The notes under the pieces: generated by a model
Told to the model about the DNA's origin: nothing
What the model saw: only the letters and a program-made list of their open reading frames with translations
Databases searched by the model: none
Position numbers and translations under genes: made by a program
Shown: positions 34,327-43,476 of the stretch, piece by piece
How the letters are laid out: the number at the start of each line of letters is the position of its first letter
How positions within the stretch are numbered: position 1 is the first letter of the stretch
Source of the DNA: an uncultured Rhodopila sp.
GTDB taxonomy: Bacteria; Pseudomonadota; Alphaproteobacteria; Acetobacterales; Acetobacteraceae
Direction of reading: 5' to 3'
DNA: 64,000 nt
Assembly: GCF_903944925.1 (NCBI RefSeq)
Contig: NZ_CAJATU010000042.1
Location: 1-64,000 of the forward strand

Positions 34327-35559
34327 TCAGCGCCGCCCGGTCGGGACCTGATTGAAAGGAATCCCCTTGTCCGCCCTGATGTCGGGCGGCAATCCAAGCA
34401 CCCGTTCCGCAATGATATTCCGCAGGATTTCGTCCGATCCCCCGGCAATCCGCATGCTGGGAGAAGTTAGCAGCGCGGACTGAAACATCGCGTACGCCTC
34501 GGTCAGATCATCATCGACCACCAGGCCGCCGGCACCCATCAGATCCAGTCCGTAACTGGCAATATCCTGCTGCTTCGATGCATTGACCAGTTTGTGGATC
34601 GAATTTTCCGGCCCCGGGGTCTCGCCCTTCGACAGCGCAGTCATGGTCCGGAACCGGGTGAACTTCAGTCCCTGCGATCGCGCGTGCCATTCGGCGATCC
34701 GTTCCCGCACCGCAGCGTTTTGAACTGCCGGCTTACCGTCGATCCGCAGCCTGCGGGATAACGCCACCAGATCGTCCACCTCCGGCCGCTGCGCATCGCC
34801 GACGGCCAGTCGTTCGGTCATCAGGGTGGTCAGCGACACCCGCCACCCCTGCCCGACCGCGCCCAGGCGCTGGCTGTCCGGCACCCGGACATCCGTGAAA
34901 AACACCTCGTTGAAGTGCCGTGCGCCGGACATCTGATGGATCGGACGCACATCGATTCCGGGTGACTTCATATCCAGAAAAAAGAAGGTCAGGCCCTCAT
35001 GCTTCGGCACATTCGGATCGGTGCGCACAACGATGATCCCGAAATCCGACAGATGCGCGCCGGATGTCCAGATCTTCTGCCCGTTGATAATCCAATCGCC
35101 GCCGTCACGCTCCGCCCTGGTCCGCAATGCCGCCAGATCCGACCCGCCCGCCGGCTCGCTGAACAACTGGCACCATACTTCCTCGCCGCGCAGAGCCGGC
35201 CGCACGTAACGATCGAGGTGTTCGTCCGCCGCGTAGGCCATCATCGTCGGGATGCACATGCCAAGGCCAATTTCGTAGAGCCCGCGCGGCACAACGAAAT
35301 CGTCCTCCTCCTGATTATAGATCACCTGCAGTATCGGCGATGCTTCCCGCCCGCCAAATCGTTTCGGCCATGTCAGCCCGGCGAAACCCGCGTCGGCCTT
35401 CGTCGCTTGCCATTTCTTGCAGCGGGCAACCCCGTCCGCATCAAGCCCGCCCTGCCGAAGGATCGGACGCACGCCAGCCTTTGGTTGCGCATGGGCAGAC
35501 AGAAACCCCCGCACCTCGGCACGGAAGGCGGCTTCCTCAGGGGTATCGTTGAAGTCCAT
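34327..35559 (-). CDS. acyl-CoA dehydrogenase
   Basis: 410 residues from the ATG at 35559 (MDFNDTPEEAAFRAEVRGFLSAH), with GGAGGG upstream; a long upstream extension of the frame overlaps the neighbouring gene and was discarded. The FAD-binding mid domain has VWCQLFSEPAGGSDLAALRTRAERDGGDWIINGQKIWTSG and the C-terminal helical domain ends with RIAGGSDEILRNIIAERVLGLP. It oxidises an acyl-CoA to a 2-enoyl-CoA; the chain is not deducible. It is paired with a second, shorter acyl-CoA dehydrogenase 13 bp upstream, a common two-gene arrangement suggesting heteromeric enzymes for steroid-like or branched acyl chains. Confidence 0.92.
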   Translation of the reverse strand: MDFNDTPEEAAFRAEVRGFLSAHAQPKAGVRPILRQGGLDADGVARCKKWQATKADAGFAGLTWPKRFGGREASPILQVIYNQEEDDFVVPRGLYEIGLGMCIPTMMAYAADEHLDRYVRPALRGEEVWCQLFSEPAGGSDLAALRTRAERDGGDWIINGQKIWTSGAHLSDFGIIVVRTDPNVPKHEGLTFFFLDMKSPGIDVRPIHQMSGARHFNEVFFTDVRVPDSQRLGAVGQGWRVSLTTLMTERLAVGDAQRPEVDDLVALSRRLRIDGKPAVQNAAVRERIAEWHARSQGLKFTRFRTMTALSKGETPGPENSIHKLVNASKQQDIASYGLDLMGAGGLVVDDDLTEAYAMFQSALLTSPSMRIAGGSDEILRNIIAERVLGLPPDIRADKGIPFNQVPTGRR

Positions 35560-35572
35560 GACGTCCCTCCCT

Positions 35573-36673
35573 TCACGCCGCGTTGCGGGTTTCCAGCAGA
35601 TCGACCAGCCGGTGCTTCCAGAACGGCGCCGAACCAATCCCCAGCGCCAATTGTTTGGACCGTCGGTAGAACAAATGACAATCCACCGCCCAGGTGAAGC
35701 CAATCCCGCCGTGTGTTTGGATATTCTCCTTCGACGCCAGCTCAAACGCCTCGGTTGCCGATACGCGGGCTGTCGCCGCCGCCAGCGGCAGGTCGGTCGC
35801 ATCCGCGCCCAGCGCCCAGGCGCCGTAATACGCGTTCGACCGTGCCAGCTCCAATGCCACATACATATCCGCCAGCTTATGCTTGATCGCCTGGAACGAG
35901 CCGATTGGCCGCCCGAATGCGTAACGGTCGAGCGCGTAGTCGCGCGCCATTGTCAGGCAGGCTTCGGCACCGCCAACCTGTTCGAACGCGAACAGGATCG
36001 CCGCGCGGTCCAGCACGCGTTGGACAGCACCCCAGCCGCCGCCCAGTTTCTCAACCGGTGTCGCATCGAAATCGAGCCGCGCGTGATTGCGTGTCGGATC
36101 GAGTGTCCTCAGGTCCCGCCGCCGCACGCCTGCCAAATCCGCCAGGAACAAGCCCGGCTGTCCGGACTCGTCGCGCGCAACGATCACCGCGACGCCGGCG
36201 ATGCCGCCATCCGCTACCGGCCACTTCGATCCCTTCAAAAGTCCGCCGACGCAGCGGGCGTGAATCGCCACCGGCTCGGGGTTGCCGTTGCCTTCCCACA
36301 GCGCGAAACAACCGATAACGGAACCATCCGCCAATTTTGGCAGCCATTCGCGGCGTTGCGCATCCGAACCAGCGGTCAGGATCGCCTCGGCCGCAAGATA
36401 GGCGGTGGAACCGAACGGAACCGGTGCCACAGCGCGGCCAATTTCCTCCGCCAGCACGCACAAACCTTCGTATCCAAGGCCCGCGCCCCCATAGGATTCG
36501 GGTATCGCAGCACCAATCCAACCCATGCCCCCGATTTCGCGCCAAAGATCGGCCGCAAACACCTCCTGCCCGTCGAGGGAACGGCGCACCACGGCCGGGG
36601 TGCATTGCTCCGACAGGAACCGCCGCGCCTGGTCCCTCAGTTGCTTCAGGTCATCGGAAAAATCAAAGTTCAT
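35573..36673 (-). CDS. acyl-CoA dehydrogenase (second subunit of a pair)
   Basis: 366 residues from the ATG at 36673 (MNFDFSDDLKQLRDQARRFLSEQ), preceded by AAGGGGG. The N-terminal helical part has IPESYGGAGLGYEGLCVLAEEIGRAV; the C-terminal part has the DRYAFGRPIGSFQAIKHKLADMYV motif, and THGGIGFTWAVDCHLFYRRSKQLAL near the end. The mid-domain is less typical, without the usual TEP.AGSD stretch. It is the shorter partner of the neighbouring acyl-CoA dehydrogenase (410 aa), and the two may form a heterotetramer. Confidence 0.92.
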   Translation of the reverse strand: MNFDFSDDLKQLRDQARRFLSEQCTPAVVRRSLDGQEVFAADLWREIGGMGWIGAAIPESYGGAGLGYEGLCVLAEEIGRAVAPVPFGSTAYLAAEAILTAGSDAQRREWLPKLADGSVIGCFALWEGNGNPEPVAIHARCVGGLLKGSKWPVADGGIAGVAVIVARDESGQPGLFLADLAGVRRRDLRTLDPTRNHARLDFDATPVEKLGGGWGAVQRVLDRAAILFAFEQVGGAEACLTMARDYALDRYAFGRPIGSFQAIKHKLADMYVALELARSNAYYGAWALGADATDLPLAAATARVSATEAFELASKENIQTHGGIGFTWAVDCHLFYRRSKQLALGIGSAPFWKHRLVDLLETRNAA

Positions 36674-36728
36674 GGCACTTTTTCCCCCTTGCCGGAAGGT
36701 TGCCAGCACACGGGGCGGCTGTGAAGCG

Positions 36729-37271
36729 TCAGACCGGAAGCAAGTGCCGATGCGGTTCCGGGGGCAAGACGACCACGATCGGATCGCCGGGCCGAACAAC
36801 ACCGCCTTGCAGAACGATGGCCATGATTCCAGCTTTCCGGACCAGGCCGCCACTCGCGTCGCGACCTAGGGTTGCCGCCATCAGGCCCGGCTTGAAGCGA
36901 TCGAGTTGGACGCACGGATTGCGCAAGCCGGTCACCCGCACCTGTGCCGCATCGCCAATGCGAAGGACCGTGTCGGTCGGCAGACCGAGCAGATCGAGGC
37001 CGAGGGTCAAGATATTTTCGCCGATTTGTCCCGGCCCTATCAGGAAGCCTTTGGTTTCCAGTTCCAGTAGAAGCTCACGATGCAGCAGATGAACCTGTCG
37101 CAGGTTGGGTTTGGCCGTATCCCGGGCGACTCGGGACCGGTGTTGCACCGTTGTACCGGCATGCGCGTCGCCTTCAACGCCCAGACCAGGGAGAAGCGTG
37201 ATCCACATCGCAGGCTGCTTGCTGAACTGGTGGCCGCTGCGTTGGCTGACGGCTTCGACTAACCCTGGCAT
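36729..37271 (-). CDS. MOSC domain-containing protein
   Basis: 180 residues forming a stand-alone MOSC domain, as in YiiM-type molybdenum cofactor-associated proteins. Characteristic stretches are GLGVEGDAHAGTTVQHRSRVARDTAKPNLRQVHLLHRE, IGPGQIGENILTLGLDLLGLP and VTGLRNPCVQLDRFKPGLMA, which includes the conserved Cys expected to bind sulphur or the cofactor. The reaction is not known. It is soluble and on the same strand as the acyl-CoA dehydrogenases, 56 bp upstream of the shorter one's start. Confidence 0.9.
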   Translation of the reverse strand: MPGLVEAVSQRSGHQFSKQPAMWITLLPGLGVEGDAHAGTTVQHRSRVARDTAKPNLRQVHLLHRELLLELETKGFLIGPGQIGENILTLGLDLLGLPTDTVLRIGDAAQVRVTGLRNPCVQLDRFKPGLMAATLGRDASGGLVRKAGIMAIVLQGGVVRPGDPIVVVLPPEPHRHLLPV

Positions 37272-37373
37272 GCGAAGGAGAATGCCAGTCGCGACCGGTA
37301 TTGACGAGCCGCAGTTTCGTTTCCCAACCGGGCGGCGCCGCCCCGAACTGAACGGCGCAACCCGGGATTTGGA

Positions 37374-37598
37374 CTATGCGTCGCTCTTATGAACGCCCTT
37401 GTCCCGATTTTCCTTCAGCCGGCCATCATGCTCGGGATCCTTCACGGCACCCGGGGTATGCCCGCTCTCGTGGCTGGCTTCCTTGCCGTGGCTGGTGGTT
37501 TCCTTGCTGGTTCCGCTCTCACGGTTTTCCTTCAGCCGCCCATCATGCTCCGGATCCTTGACCGCGCCACGAGTATGCGTGTTGGTGTCATTCGCCAT
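37374..37598 (-). CDS. small hydrophilic protein with internal 16-residue repeat
   Basis: 74 residues from the ATG at 37598, with GAGGAG just upstream. The motif GAVKDPEHDGRLKENR occurs twice (residues 11-26 and 50-65), separated by a Ser/Thr/His/Glu-rich linker, and the whole protein is charged and disordered. Such low-hydrophobicity repeats recall stress-induced KGG-like or hydrophilin proteins, which protect during desiccation or osmotic stress, but that is inference. The DNA of the two repeat units is also closely similar, indicating a recent duplication. Confidence 0.65.
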   Translation of the reverse strand: MANDTNTHTRGAVKDPEHDGRLKENRESGTSKETTSHGKEASHESGHTPGAVKDPEHDGRLKENRDKGVHKSDA

Positions 37599-37787
37599 AA
37601 AAGGCTCCTCATTCACACTACGCCCGGCGAAAATGCGCCGAACGAGACGGGGAAACGCGACAGCGCAGATCGAGGTTGGATCGGTCACACAGGCTTTGAG
37701 CGAGGCGGCCCGCCGGCTGGCGAAACCGCGGGTGTGGCAACGTTCACCAACCGGATGGCTGCTGTGCGTTTTTATGGATCCGCTGGA

Positions 37788-38543
37788 TCATTTTGTCTCC
37801 GCCACCGCGCACGTGTGGTCCTGCAATTGCTCGCCGGAGGCACGATCCCCGGCGGGCAGATTGGCGTGATCGTCAAGCAGAACGAATCCCGGGGACCCGC
37901 CGGGAAAGGTTGCGCCAACAACCACCAGCGTGTGCATCCCCATGTCAGCGCGCGCCAAAGGGTCGTTGTCCGCGAGCACGAGAAACGGATTCACCGCGTC
38001 CAGATTCTCCCCGGCGATCCGGATCGCGCGGTAGTCGTGCCCGGCCAGCGTTACCGGAAACGGCGCCCAATGATCGCCGATCTTTTCGAGGTTGGAGGCG
38101 AGCGCATCGCGAACGTCGGGACGAACGCAGTCGATATGAATGTGCAACTCATCCTGCGTGCGTCCGACGGTGGAGTTGATCGCCAGCGAAACGGCGTTGC
38201 GCGGCAGTGTCGTGTGCAGCCGCTCATCGACGAAATGCCGGGCCTTCCAGGCTGCATCCCAGTAATTGGTGGCCCCCGGCGCCAGAATGACCGGATCCTC
38301 GATGCCGCCGATACGCGCAGTCGGCATCAGCAGGAACTGAGCGACCCCGTTGATGTCCTTCAGCACGGCGGTCCCCTTCTCGGCCCCCGCTGACAGGTCG
38401 ACGGCGGAACATGGCGCCGGGTCGTGCGCCTTCTCCTCATCCGGAACGCACTTTCCGCTCACAATCTTCCACAGCGCAGACGGATCAGCTTGAGCAAAGC
38501 CCGGAACGAACGCCAGACCGGCCAGCAACACCCAGCGATACAT
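37788..38543 (-). CDS. CDP-diacylglycerol diphosphatase
   Basis: Hydrolyses CDP-diacylglycerol to phosphatidate and CMP at the membrane. 251 residues from the ATG at 38543, with a signal peptide (MYRWVLLAGLAFVPGFAQA). The family motif region GRTQDELHIHIDCVRP holds the His pair of the HIT-related active site; upstream SLAINSTVG and downstream LAGHDYRAIRI also match. The product is usual-sized for E. coli Cdh (~250 aa). Its start overlaps the stop of the upstream dehydrogenase gene by one base (TGATG). Confidence 0.9.
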   Translation of the reverse strand: MYRWVLLAGLAFVPGFAQADPSALWKIVSGKCVPDEEKAHDPAPCSAVDLSAGAEKGTAVLKDINGVAQFLLMPTARIGGIEDPVILAPGATNYWDAAWKARHFVDERLHTTLPRNAVSLAINSTVGRTQDELHIHIDCVRPDVRDALASNLEKIGDHWAPFPVTLAGHDYRAIRIAGENLDAVNPFLVLADNDPLARADMGMHTLVVVGATFPGGSPGFVLLDDHANLPAGDRASGEQLQDHTCAVAETK

Positions 38544-39445
38544 CAGGCATTCCCCAACTCGGCACCGGCCAGCAGCTCGCATAATCTTGCCATCTCAGTA
38601 TGGTCCGCATCCGGCCCGAACTTCGCCTGCGCGGAGACAATCATTTCATTGATCAGAGCTGACAGCGGCGCGGCGGTTGCGGTTTCCCGCCCGACCTGCA
38701 ACGCAATCGACAGGTCCTTCGCCAGAAGCCCCATTGTGAATCCAGCGTCGAATTTGCGCGATAGCACGAACTGCCTGAATTTCTTCTGCGTCGAATTGTT
38801 CATGCCCGTCGCCGCATTCAGCACGTCGGTCATCACCCCCGGATCGAGACCGAAACGCTGGCCAATCAGCAGGGCTTCGATGCCGATCAGGAATCCGCCT
38901 GTGCTGACAAGATTGTTCAGCGCTTTCATCGCCTGCCCGGAACCCACCGCGCCGGTTCGTAGCACCGACGTGCCCATGGCGGACAGCACCGGCATCGCCT
39001 CGTCGATCGTCGCTGCATCCCCACCTACCATGATGGCAAGCTGACCGGTCTTCGCGCGCGGCACGCCACCCGATACGGGTGCGTCGATCAGCCTCCCGCC
39101 CAGCGCCACCACCTGCTCCGCCAGCCGTTGCGTGACCGATGGAACGCCGGAGCTCATTTCGATGATGATGGTGCCGGGTTTCAAGCCGGAGAACAGGTTG
39201 TCGTCGCCTTCCGCCAGCACCCGCTCGACGATGACGCTCGTCGGCAGCATCGTGACGATCACCTCCGAGGCCTCGGCAAGTTGCCTCAGGCTGTCGGGCG
39301 CGGCGCCGCCGGCTTGCTGCACGAAGTTATTCGCTGTTTCGCGGCGGGAATCGTTGACGTTGACGGTGAAGCCCGCCTTCACGAGGCAGGCGGCCATCGG
39401 CCAGCCCATATTGCCGACACCGACGAAGCCGACTGTCTGCGCCAT
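38543..39445 (-). CDS. NAD(P)-dependent 3-hydroxyisobutyrate dehydrogenase family oxidoreductase
   Basis: 300 residues. N-terminal Rossmann motif GFVGVGNMGWPMAACLVKAGF, the signature DAPVSGGVPRAKTGQLAIMVGG, and the catalytic Lys in GSGQAMKALNNLVS, followed by the all-helical C-terminal domain. Substrates in the family include 3-hydroxyisobutyrate, tartronate semialdehyde and related beta-hydroxy acids, and the one here is not deducible. Downstream it is coupled (TGATG) to the CDP-diacylglycerol diphosphatase gene; upstream the CMD-family gene stops 3 bp away. The three genes look like one transcript. Confidence 0.9.
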   Translation of the reverse strand: MAQTVGFVGVGNMGWPMAACLVKAGFTVNVNDSRRETANNFVQQAGGAAPDSLRQLAEASEVIVTMLPTSVIVERVLAEGDDNLFSGLKPGTIIIEMSSGVPSVTQRLAEQVVALGGRLIDAPVSGGVPRAKTGQLAIMVGGDAATIDEAMPVLSAMGTSVLRTGAVGSGQAMKALNNLVSTGGFLIGIEALLIGQRFGLDPGVMTDVLNAATGMNNSTQKKFRQFVLSRKFDAGFTMGLLAKDLSIALQVGRETATAAPLSALINEMIVSAQAKFGPDADHTEMARLCELLAGAELGNA

Positions 39446-39448
39446 GCG

Positions 39449-39865
39449 CTACGATCCCTTCGCCGAGTCGATTTCCTTGAACACTTCGGTGGCGATCTTG
39501 AACGCCTCCAGGCAGGCGGGGATGCCGCAATAGGCGCCGACCTGCATGAGGATTTCTTTGATTTCGTCGCGGGTGACGCCGTTGGTCAGGGCGGCTTTCA
39601 GGTGCAGGCGGAGTTCAGCGCCGCGGTTAAGGGCGGACAGCATGGTCAGGTTGATCATGCTGCGGGTCTTGCGGTCGATGCCGGGACGGGTCCAGCACAT
39701 GCCCCAGGCGATTTCGGTGGTCATCTGCTGGAAGGCGGCGTTGAAATCGTCGGCACGGGCCAGGGAGGCATCCACGTAGTCGCGGCCGAGCACCTCGCGG
39801 CGGACTTCAAGGCCCTTTTTGAACAGCTCGCTTTGGTATTCGGGGCGGTTCGGGACATCGACCAC
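39449..39865 (-). CDS. carboxymuconolactone decarboxylase (CMD) family protein
   Basis: 138 residues starting at GTG 39865, with AGGAG eight bases upstream; the longer frame to 39925 lacks family similarity. The core MINLTMLSALNRGAELRLHLKAALTNGVTRDEIKEILMQVGAYCGIPACLEAFKIA matches 4-carboxymuconolactone decarboxylase of the protocatechuate pathway. No other pca genes are near, and CMD family proteins also include AhpD-like redox proteins, so the pathway is open. It is followed on the same strand by the hydroxyisobutyrate dehydrogenase-like gene. It is divergent from the KamA-like gene. Confidence 0.85.
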   Translation of the reverse strand: MVDVPNRPEYQSELFKKGLEVRREVLGRDYVDASLARADDFNAAFQQMTTEIAWGMCWTRPGIDRKTRSMINLTMLSALNRGAELRLHLKAALTNGVTRDEIKEILMQVGAYCGIPACLEAFKIATEVFKEIDSAKGS

Positions 39866-39963
39866 GGTGCGTCTCCTGGTTGTTCGGACGCACGGAACGC
39901 TAGGCGCGGGCGGGCTGATCGGCAAGGTTGACAGGGCCGGTGCGGGTCGCCAAAGCGGCGGCG

Positions 39964-40986
39964 ATGGGACCGATGCACGCTGCCGACGACGAAAATCCGA
40001 CGCTGCGGAGTGCGGAGGCGCTGCTGGCGGCGGGATTGATCCCGCCAGAATCGCTATCGGCGGTTGCGGCGACGGAGGCTCGCTATGCGGTTGCGCTATC
40101 GCCGACGATGCAGGCGTTGATCGGGACTCCGGACGACCCTATCGGCCGGCAGTTCATTCCGGACCCGGCGGAACTGATCGTTTCGCCGCATGAAAGCAAC
40201 GATCCAATCGGTGACGATGCGCTGTCTCCGGTCAAAGGCGTGGTGCATCGTTACGCGGATCGGGCGTTGCTGAAGCCCCTGCTGGTGTGCCCGGTGTATT
40301 GCCGGTTCTGCTTCCGCCGGGAACATGTCGGGCCGGATGGCGGCGTGCTGACGGATGCGGAATTGCAGGCGGCGTATGCGTGGTTCTCGGACCATCCCGC
40401 GGTGACGGAAATCATCCTGACGGGCGGCGACCCGCTGATGCTGTCGCCGCGGCGGTTGGCGGAGATCGTCCGCACCCTCTCGGCGATGCAGCACGTTCAG
40501 ACGATCCGGATCCACTCGCGCGTGCCGGTGGCCGATCCGGAGAGGCTGACGGAAGCGCTGGCGGCGGCGATGGAGACGGACCGGTCGATGTGGCTGGTGG
40601 TGCATGCGAATCACGCGCGCGAATTCACCCCGGCGGCTGGTGCCGCCTTGCGTCGGGTGCGGGCGCTGGGGATACCGGTGCTGGGGCAGTCGGTACTGTT
40701 GCGTGGTGTGAACGATAGCGCCGAGGCGCTGGAGGCGCTGTTTCGTGCGATGGTCGCGCACCGGGTCAAGCCGTATTACCTGCACCAGTTGGATGCCGCG
40801 CCCGGTACTGCCCGGTTTCATGTGGCGATAGAGGATGGCCGGGCGCTACTGGATTCGTTGCGTGGACGCGTGACCGGGCTGGCCTGGCCCGCTTACGTGT
40901 TGGATATCCCCGGCGGGCTTGGAAAAGTGCCGATTGGTCCAGAGTATTTGCGGCCTGACGGGACGGTGCGGGCGCCGGGGAAGTGA
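39964..40986 (+). CDS. lysine 2,3-aminomutase-like radical SAM protein
   Basis: About 340 residues from the ATG at 39964 (a TTG at 39928 or the ATG at 39973 are alternatives). The radical SAM cluster motif is CPVYCRFCFRREH; PLP-binding features and LTGGDPLMLSPRRL, IHSRVPVADP, VHANHAREFTP follow. It ends PAYVLDIPGGLGKVPIGP. The size and lack of the long C-terminal domain match the EpmB/YodO type rather than clostridial lysine aminomutase, so it may make beta-lysine for elongation factor P modification. Neither efp nor epmA is in the window. Confidence 0.85.
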   Translation: MGPMHAADDENPTLRSAEALLAAGLIPPESLSAVAATEARYAVALSPTMQALIGTPDDPIGRQFIPDPAELIVSPHESNDPIGDDALSPVKGVVHRYADRALLKPLLVCPVYCRFCFRREHVGPDGGVLTDAELQAAYAWFSDHPAVTEIILTGGDPLMLSPRRLAEIVRTLSAMQHVQTIRIHSRVPVADPERLTEALAAAMETDRSMWLVVHANHAREFTPAAGAALRRVRALGIPVLGQSVLLRGVNDSAEALEALFRAMVAHRVKPYYLHQLDAAPGTARFHVAIEDGRALLDSLRGRVTGLAWPAYVLDIPGGLGKVPIGPEYLRPDGTVRAPGK

Positions 40987-41023
40987 CCTCCGCCAGCCGC
41001 GTCAAAAGCTTACGACAACGGAT

Positions 41024-41317
41024 TTAACGAAAGGGATTGACGATCACAAAGCCCTCGACCTCGCGGGCGTGGCTCATGTCCTCCGCGTACAGCGTCCGGC
41101 ACCCCAGCGCTCTCGCAGACGCGATCATTGCGCTGTCCCAATACGAAAACCCATGCCGCCTTGATCTCCAGCGCGGCGTCAAGGATCCAACGGTCACCTC
41201 CTGCACTTTGAACCGTGTCCACGTACGGATCAGCCCGGCGGCGAGATCGTACGGCAGCCGGCCGGGCCGCGTTCTCCGCGTCGCCCGCACGTAGCACTCC
41301 TGCAACACCTGCACCAA
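41024..41317 (-). pseudogene. decayed PIN-domain (VapC-like) toxin gene
   Basis: The frame VVQVL-type start (VQVLQECYVRATRR) and ending SYWDSAMIASARALGCRTLYAEDMSHAREVEGFVIVNPF match the C-terminal two thirds of a VapC/PIN ribonuclease. The N-terminal acidic strand is missing upstream. In the middle the frame shifts and back: ILDAALEIKAA is read in the next frame between KVQEVTVG and HGFSYWD. No antitoxin gene adjoins it. This is a remnant of a toxin-antitoxin module. Confidence 0.7.
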
Positions 41318-41490
41318 AGTGCGCCATCTTCACTATCGAGTAGGTCCGCTCGAGCGCGCTTAACTGCTTGGATGCGGACTGATCGCCGTGAACCTCATCG
41401 CGGCTCAGCCGATCGGCGGCGCTAAAGTCGGCGGGAACGCGGGACTACCGGCGCTTCAGCCGCTGAAAAACGCGTCCCGTCAAGCCGCGC

Positions 41491-43392
41491 CTAAAGCGCG
41501 ATCTGCCGCCCAACCTCAAGAAACTTCTCCGGCGGCAGATCGAACCGATCCGGTGTGCGCACCGCATTGCGATACATCATCGCGAACAGCATCCGCCGCC
41601 AGGCCGCCAGCCGAGGCGGTTCGGCTCGCCGCACCACGTCGTCATGCGCGGCGAAATACACCGCATCATCCAGGTTCAACGGGCAGCCCTGGTCCTTCGC
41701 GCAAGCCAGGGCGGTGGCGACATTCGGTATCTCGGTGAAGCCAAAGTGCAGCGTGACGTGCCAGAACCCCTCGGCCATCTGCTCAACCTCAGCGCGCCGG
41801 GACAGCGGCACGCGCGGGTACTGCTCGAAGCGGACGGTCAGGCTGACGACGGTTTCCTGCAGGGCTTTGATCTGCTTGACGTGACGCACCAGGACCGCCG
41901 GGATGGCGGTGTCGGTACGGCTGCAGAACACGGCGGTGCCCGGCACGCGAGCCACCGTGCCGCTGCGCAGTTTCGCCAGGAACGCCTGGTTCGATTCCGG
42001 TCTTTGCACAAAGGATTGCTGAATGGCCTCGATGCCGCGATGCCAGGTCGTCATCACCAGGAAGATCATCCCGCCCAATACCAGCGGAATCCAGCCGCCT
42101 TCCCGGATTTTCAGCAGGTTGGCGCCGAAGAACGCCAGGTCGATCGCCAGGAACACGGCCGCCAATGGCAGCGCGAGCAACACGGGCCAGTGCCAGATGT
42201 CCCGCATCGCGTTGAACAGCAGCGCCGTCGTCAGCAGCATGGTGGTCGACACCGCCGTGCCATAGGCCCCGGCCAGCGCGTCGGAACTGCCGAAGCTGAA
42301 GGTCAGGATCAGCGTGCAGACCATCATCGTCCAGTTTACCACCGGCACGTAGATCTGGCCGTATTCCTGGTCCGAGGTCTGCCGGATCCGCAGGCCCGGG
42401 AACCAGCCGAGTTGCATCGCCTGCCGTGTCAAGGAGAACGCCCCGGTGATGATCGCCTGGCTGGCGATGATCGTCGCGAAGGTCGCCAGCACCACCAGCG
42501 GCACCACCGCCCAGCCGGGCGAGAGCCTGAAGAACGGATTGCCGTCCAGCCCCGGGTTTTCCAGCAGCAAAGCCGTCTGTCCGGCGTAACACAGCAGCAG
42601 CGCCGGCAGCACGACGCAGAACCACGACAACCTGATCGGCTTGCGCCCGAGATGACCCATGTCGGCATACATCGCCTCACCGCCGGTCAGTGCCAGGAAC
42701 ACGCCGCCGAGGACAAAGAACGTTTGCCAGCCATGCGCAACGGCAAAGCCGACGGCATGCAACGGATTGACCGCCAGCAGGACGTCGGGACGGCGCAGCA
42801 CGCCATACAGCCCGAGCACGGCGATGACGCCGAACCACAGCAACATGACCGGGCCAAAGATGCGCCCGATACTGGCCGTGCCACGCATCTGCGCCCAGAA
42901 CAGAGTCACCAACACCACCAGCGCGGCCGGCAGCACATAAGGCTTGAGCACGTCGGTGACGACATTGACGCCCTCCAGCGCACTCAGCACGGATATCGCG
43001 GGCGTGATGATCCCGTCGCCGTAGATCAGCGCGGCGCCGAACAACCCGGCGGCGATCAACGCGCCTGTCGCGCGTCCGGCCGGCTTGGTGACCAGCGCCA
43101 TCAGCGCCAGGATGCCGCCTTCCCCGTGGTTGTCCGCCCGCATGACGAACACGGCGTACTTGATCGAGACCACGATGATCAGCGCCCAGACCACCAGCGA
43201 CAGCAGGCCCAGCGCCTCCTCGGCGGACGGGTGGCCGCCGACGGAACCAACAATGGTCTGGTAAGTGTAAAGCGGGCTGGTCCCGAGATCTCCGTATACG
43301 ATCCCTAGAGCCCCCAACGCCCCTGCCACCGTCACCGGCCGATCGGCTGGAGACGCTTCGGTTCGGGCGGCGGCCGGGGCGTTGCTATCCAT
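41491..43392 (-). CDS. kup: KUP family potassium transporter
   Basis: Proton-coupled potassium uptake protein, 633 residues from the ATG at 43392 with GGAG upstream; the longer frame to 43461 was not used. The KUP signature GALGIVYGDLGTSPLYTYQTIVG begins the first of about 12 transmembrane segments, with IKYAVFVMRADNHGEGG as the conserved second motif. The last ~180 residues are the cytoplasmic C-terminal domain. Located in the inner membrane. No riboswitch-like fold was identified in the short upstream gap to the YyaL-like gene. Confidence 0.96.
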   Translation of the reverse strand: MDSNAPAAARTEASPADRPVTVAGALGALGIVYGDLGTSPLYTYQTIVGSVGGHPSAEEALGLLSLVVWALIIVVSIKYAVFVMRADNHGEGGILALMALVTKPAGRATGALIAAGLFGAALIYGDGIITPAISVLSALEGVNVVTDVLKPYVLPAALVVLVTLFWAQMRGTASIGRIFGPVMLLWFGVIAVLGLYGVLRRPDVLLAVNPLHAVGFAVAHGWQTFFVLGGVFLALTGGEAMYADMGHLGRKPIRLSWFCVVLPALLLCYAGQTALLLENPGLDGNPFFRLSPGWAVVPLVVLATFATIIASQAIITGAFSLTRQAMQLGWFPGLRIRQTSDQEYGQIYVPVVNWTMMVCTLILTFSFGSSDALAGAYGTAVSTTMLLTTALLFNAMRDIWHWPVLLALPLAAVFLAIDLAFFGANLLKIREGGWIPLVLGGMIFLVMTTWHRGIEAIQQSFVQRPESNQAFLAKLRSGTVARVPGTAVFCSRTDTAIPAVLVRHVKQIKALQETVVSLTVRFEQYPRVPLSRRAEVEQMAEGFWHVTLHFGFTEIPNVATALACAKDQGCPLNLDDAVYFAAHDDVVRRAEPPRLAAWRRMLFAMMYRNAVRTPDRFDLPPEKFLEVGRQIAL

Positions 43393-43476
43393 CCTGTCGT
43401 CTCCGGGTGATTCGCCTGAGGAGGCGGCAGATGTGCATGAAAAGCTTCGCGGCGGAAACACATTGCCGCGGGTCGC

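Noticed and set aside
41644-43308. A 554-codon open frame antisense to kup
   Set aside because: Gln/His/Arg-rich composition is typical of the complement of a membrane protein gene. The kup frame has all family motifs.
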